Shown in pieces: positions 6,610 to 8,339 of a stretch of DNA of 8,339 nucleotides. The translations under genes were made by a program, and so were the position numbers. Each line of letters opens with the position of its first letter. Positions within the stretch are counted from its first letter, which is position 1. The notes under the pieces were generated by a model. It searched no databases and had not been told where the DNA came from. It was given only the letters and a program-made list of their open reading frames with translations. The stretch comes from Methylophaga sp. (GTDB lineage: Bacteria > Pseudomonadota > Gammaproteobacteria > Nitrosococcales > Methylophagaceae). The stretch covers positions 1-8,339 of the forward strand of contig WTAY01000172.1 in assembly GCA_013139345.1 (NCBI GenBank), read 5' to 3'.

Positions 6610-7899
6610 CTAATTGTGGTTGAAATAATCTCTCGTACCATGAGCCTCAACGGCAGAGCTGATTCTTCGTAATGCTTGAACATATGCAGACTCACGAAGT
6701 GTACGTTGCTCTTTTTCAGCCAAATCCCATACCTTCTCAAACGCAGCAGTCATTCTTTCTTTTAGCTGCGTGTGTACTTTCTCAATCGTCCAAGCCTGTC
6801 CACTACGGTTTTGTACCCACTCAAAATAACTCACCGTCACACCACCTGCATTAGCCAAAACATCAGGTACGACCTTAATACCTTTATTGTTAATAATATC
6901 ATCGGCCTCGGACAAAATTGGACCATTAGCGATCTCAATAATTGCTTTCGCTCTAACCTTATTTGCATTGTTTTTAGTGATCACGCCTTCCAATGCCGCT
7001 GGTATCAAAATATCAACATCCAATGTTAATAATTCCTCATTACTGATACGTTCATGTTTCACTATTTCACACACAGACCCATGACAGTAGACACCCTTTA
7101 CTTGTTTTGACTGCTGCTTCCCTTGCCATAAACTTTCAATATCAAACCCATCCTCAGAATAAATTCCTCCTTGAGAGTCACTAATAGCTACAATTTTACA
7201 GCCTGCTTGCTGAAGTAATCTGGCAACATGATAGCCACCATTACCAAAGCCCTGAACGGCTACAGAGAGCTCCGTCAGGTTCCAACCCATTTTGTTAATC
7301 AATTCTAATGTGCATAAATAAGCACCTCGACCTGTTGCATCATCCCGCCCTAAACTGCCGCCAAGTTCAATCGGCTTGCCTGTAATAACATCAGGTGCAT
7401 GCGTTCGTTTGATAGCATCGTATTCAGCCATCATCCAACCCATAATTCGTGAATTCGTATAAACATCAGGTGCGGGAATATCTCGATGAGGGCCGATGAA
7501 GTCAGCTAGGACGCGGATATAAACTCGAGATAATCGCTCAAGCTCCATTGGTGATAACGCTTTAGGATTAACGGTTATCCCACCTTTAGCACCACCAAAA
7601 GGCAATCCCACCACTGCACATTTTATTGTCATCCATAGAGCGAGTGCTTTAACTTCATCTTCATTTACATTCGGATGAAAACGTACTCCACCCTTGGTTG
7701 GTCCAAGAATACTGTTGTAACGACAGCGGTAGCCCGAAAAATACTGTTGCGATCCATCATCCATCCGTACAGGTAGACTGACCATCATGATTTCTTTCGG
7801 ATGCAATAAGCCTTCGATAATTTCGGGATTGATATTTGCTAATTCTGCTAATGATTTAACACGTACCAAGGCATCGTTAAATGTACTCGCTGTTTTCAT
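6610..7899 (-). CDS. Glutamate dehydrogenase of the Glu/Leu/Phe/Val family, probably NAD-dependent
   Basis: This enzyme interconverts glutamate and 2-oxoglutarate plus ammonia, linking carbon and nitrogen metabolism in the cytoplasm. At 429 residues it matches the short hexameric GLFV class (Bacillus RocG/GudB type) better than the longer enterobacterial NADP enzyme. GPTKGGVRF (66-74) holds the substrate-binding Lys69. VGLPFGGAKGGI (97-108) is the family signature with catalytic Lys105. PAPDVYTN supplies catalytic Asp145. The Rossmann motif GFGNGG is at 217-222, and Asp241 in AISDSQGG suggests NAD rather than NADP. Leucine or another amino acid as substrate cannot be excluded from motifs alone. 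The ATG at 7897-7899 has GAAGGAAA five bases upstream. The stop is TAG. Upstream on the same strand is a broken EAL gene, 43 bases away. No transfer signs are seen. Confidence 0.93.
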   Translation of the reverse strand: MKTASTFNDALVRVKSLAELANINPEIIEGLLHPKEIMMVSLPVRMDDGSQQYFSGYRCRYNSILGPTKGGVRFHPNVNEDEVKALALWMTIKCAVVGLPFGGAKGGITVNPKALSPMELERLSRVYIRVLADFIGPHRDIPAPDVYTNSRIMGWMMAEYDAIKRTHAPDVITGKPIELGGSLGRDDATGRGAYLCTLELINKMGWNLTELSVAVQGFGNGGYHVARLLQQAGCKIVAISDSQGGIYSEDGFDIESLWQGKQQSKQVKGVYCHGSVCEIVKHERISNEELLTLDVDILIPAALEGVITKNNANKVRAKAIIEIANGPILSEADDIINNKGIKVVPDVLANAGGVTVSYFEWVQNRSGQAWTIEKVHTQLKERMTAAFEKVWDLAEKEQRTLRESAYVQALRRISSAVEAHGTRDYFNHN

Positions 7900-7917
7900 C
7901 TATATTTCCTTCTATTG

Positions 7918-7938
7918 GCATTCTTACTTTTAGAATGC
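7918..7938 (-). other. Hairpin upstream of the glutamate dehydrogenase ribosome binding site
   Basis: GCATTCT (7918-7924) pairs with AGAATGC (7932-7938) around a 7-base loop. On the minus strand it lies between the stop of the broken EAL gene and the GAAGGAAA of the dehydrogenase, with only a few bases before the latter. No T-run follows, so it is not a standard terminator. It could insulate the downstream ribosome binding site or be chance. Confidence 0.35.
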
Positions 7939-7942
7939 ATCC

Positions 7943-8217
7943 TTACCATGATTTATCGAGAACATCTCCAATAGGAGCCGGTTTACCTAAAGCATAACCT
8001 TGAGCATAATCCACCCCTATTTCACGAAGTTTCTCTGCAATGTCATCACTTTCAACAAATTCAGCAATTGTTTCCAAGCCCATAACATGACCAATATCAT
8101 TAATTGATTTCACCATTTCAAAGTCTATCGGATCAGTCAGCATATCTTTAACAAACATGCCGTCAATTTTTAACACATCAACTTTTAAGTTTTTCAAGTA
8201 AGCAAAAGAGGACAGAC
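7943..8217 (-). pseudogene. C-terminal remnant of an EAL-domain (c-di-GMP phosphodiesterase) gene cut by an insertion sequence
   Basis: The reading frame on the minus strand runs from the junction at 8217 to the TAA at 7943-7945. It gives 90 residues beginning LSSFAYLKNLKVDVLKIDG, the part of an EAL domain just after the DDFGTG loop. The lysine of KIDG, the glutamate of AEFVES and the glutamine of AQGYALGKPAP are kept. The protein ends soon after, so EAL was the last domain. Everything before LSSF, including the ExL motif and any sensor or GGDEF domain, is absent. The two bases before the first Leu codon (GT) fit the expected Gly codon GGT. The insertion sequence starts directly there. No ribosome binding site supports restart at the internal TTG (8195-8197), so the fragment is very unlikely to be functional. 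Confidence 0.88.
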
Positions 8218-8339
8218 TGAAGTTCCCCCATTAAACTGGACTCGGGCTTGTATTATAAAACGTTTTTTCGAAACTTTCAGGTGATTGATAGTTGAGTGTT
8301 GAATGGCGTCTAATTCGATTATAAAATACTTCGATATAT
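8218..8339 (-). mobile_element. IS3-family insertion sequence, transposase-end terminus (partial)
   Basis: The element end reads TGAAGTTCCCCCATTAAACT from 8218 inwards, starting with the TG typical of IS3-family termini. It directly abuts the interrupted EAL gene. The transposase reading frame ends inside this terminal stretch at 8231-8233. The rest of the element, its other end and any target duplication lie beyond the window. A 3-4 bp duplication would be GAC or AGAC next to 8217 on the plus strand. Confidence 0.85.
8231..8339 (-). CDS. IS3-family transposase OrfB, C-terminal 35 residues (runs off the window)
   Basis: On the minus strand the last 35 codons include YIEVFYNRIRRHSTLNYQSP, followed by ESFEK and a short Ser/Pro tail to a TAA. 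This C-terminal signature follows the final Glu of the DDE integrase core in IS3-family OrfB proteins. The catalytic residues themselves lie outside the window, so activity cannot be judged. Confidence 0.9.
   Translation of the reverse strand, partial: YIEVFYNRIRRHSTLNYQSPESFEKTFYNTSPSPV

Noticed and set aside
6672..7084. Three small open frames on plus opposite glutamate dehydrogenase
   Set aside because: All are antisense to a well-supported enzyme and show no domain or start signal.

Overview
The window is AT-rich DNA that looks like a free-living or host-associated gammaproteobacterium. The evidence is the type of GAF-GGDEF-EAL signalling protein, the secreted subtilase with a MopE-type tail, an IS3-family insertion sequence, and dispersed GTCAT-type paired-hairpin repeats. 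The genus cannot be fixed from the sequence alone. There is no tRNA, rRNA, CRISPR array or phage gene.

Layout from left to right. Positions 5-86 hold a paired-hairpin repeat. A 9-bp tandem repeat (131-170) follows and runs into the 3' end of a minus-strand histone-deacetylase-like amidohydrolase (161-1132). That gene has two plausible starts, one of which adds a twin-arginine-like leader. A 329-bp divergent intergenic region separates it from a plus-strand membrane protein of unknown function (1462-2247). Next, also on plus, is a large c-di-GMP enzyme (2337-4634) with GAF, GGDEF, EAL and a CZB-like C-terminal domain. It converges on a minus-strand secreted subtilisin-like protease (4704-6359). 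Between the protease and the next minus-strand gene, a GLFV-type glutamate dehydrogenase (6610-7899), lies a second copy of the paired-hairpin repeat (6416-6487). At the right edge, the C-terminal 90 codons of a second EAL-domain gene (7943-8217) are cut off by the end of an IS3-family element (8218 to beyond the window), whose transposase C-terminus is readable.

The genes do not form an obvious pathway. They are mostly single transcription units: an amidohydrolase, a membrane protein, a c-di-GMP synthase/phosphodiesterase, an extracellular protease and a catabolic or anabolic glutamate dehydrogenase. The best-supported unusual points are the IS insertion inside the conserved DFG-T-G/LSSF segment of an EAL gene, and the two repeat copies in which all four 8-bp stems are kept although their sequences differ. 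Others are the dual start of the deacetylase-like gene and the CZB-like domain that appears to lack one zinc ligand. I see no convincing new multi-gene system.
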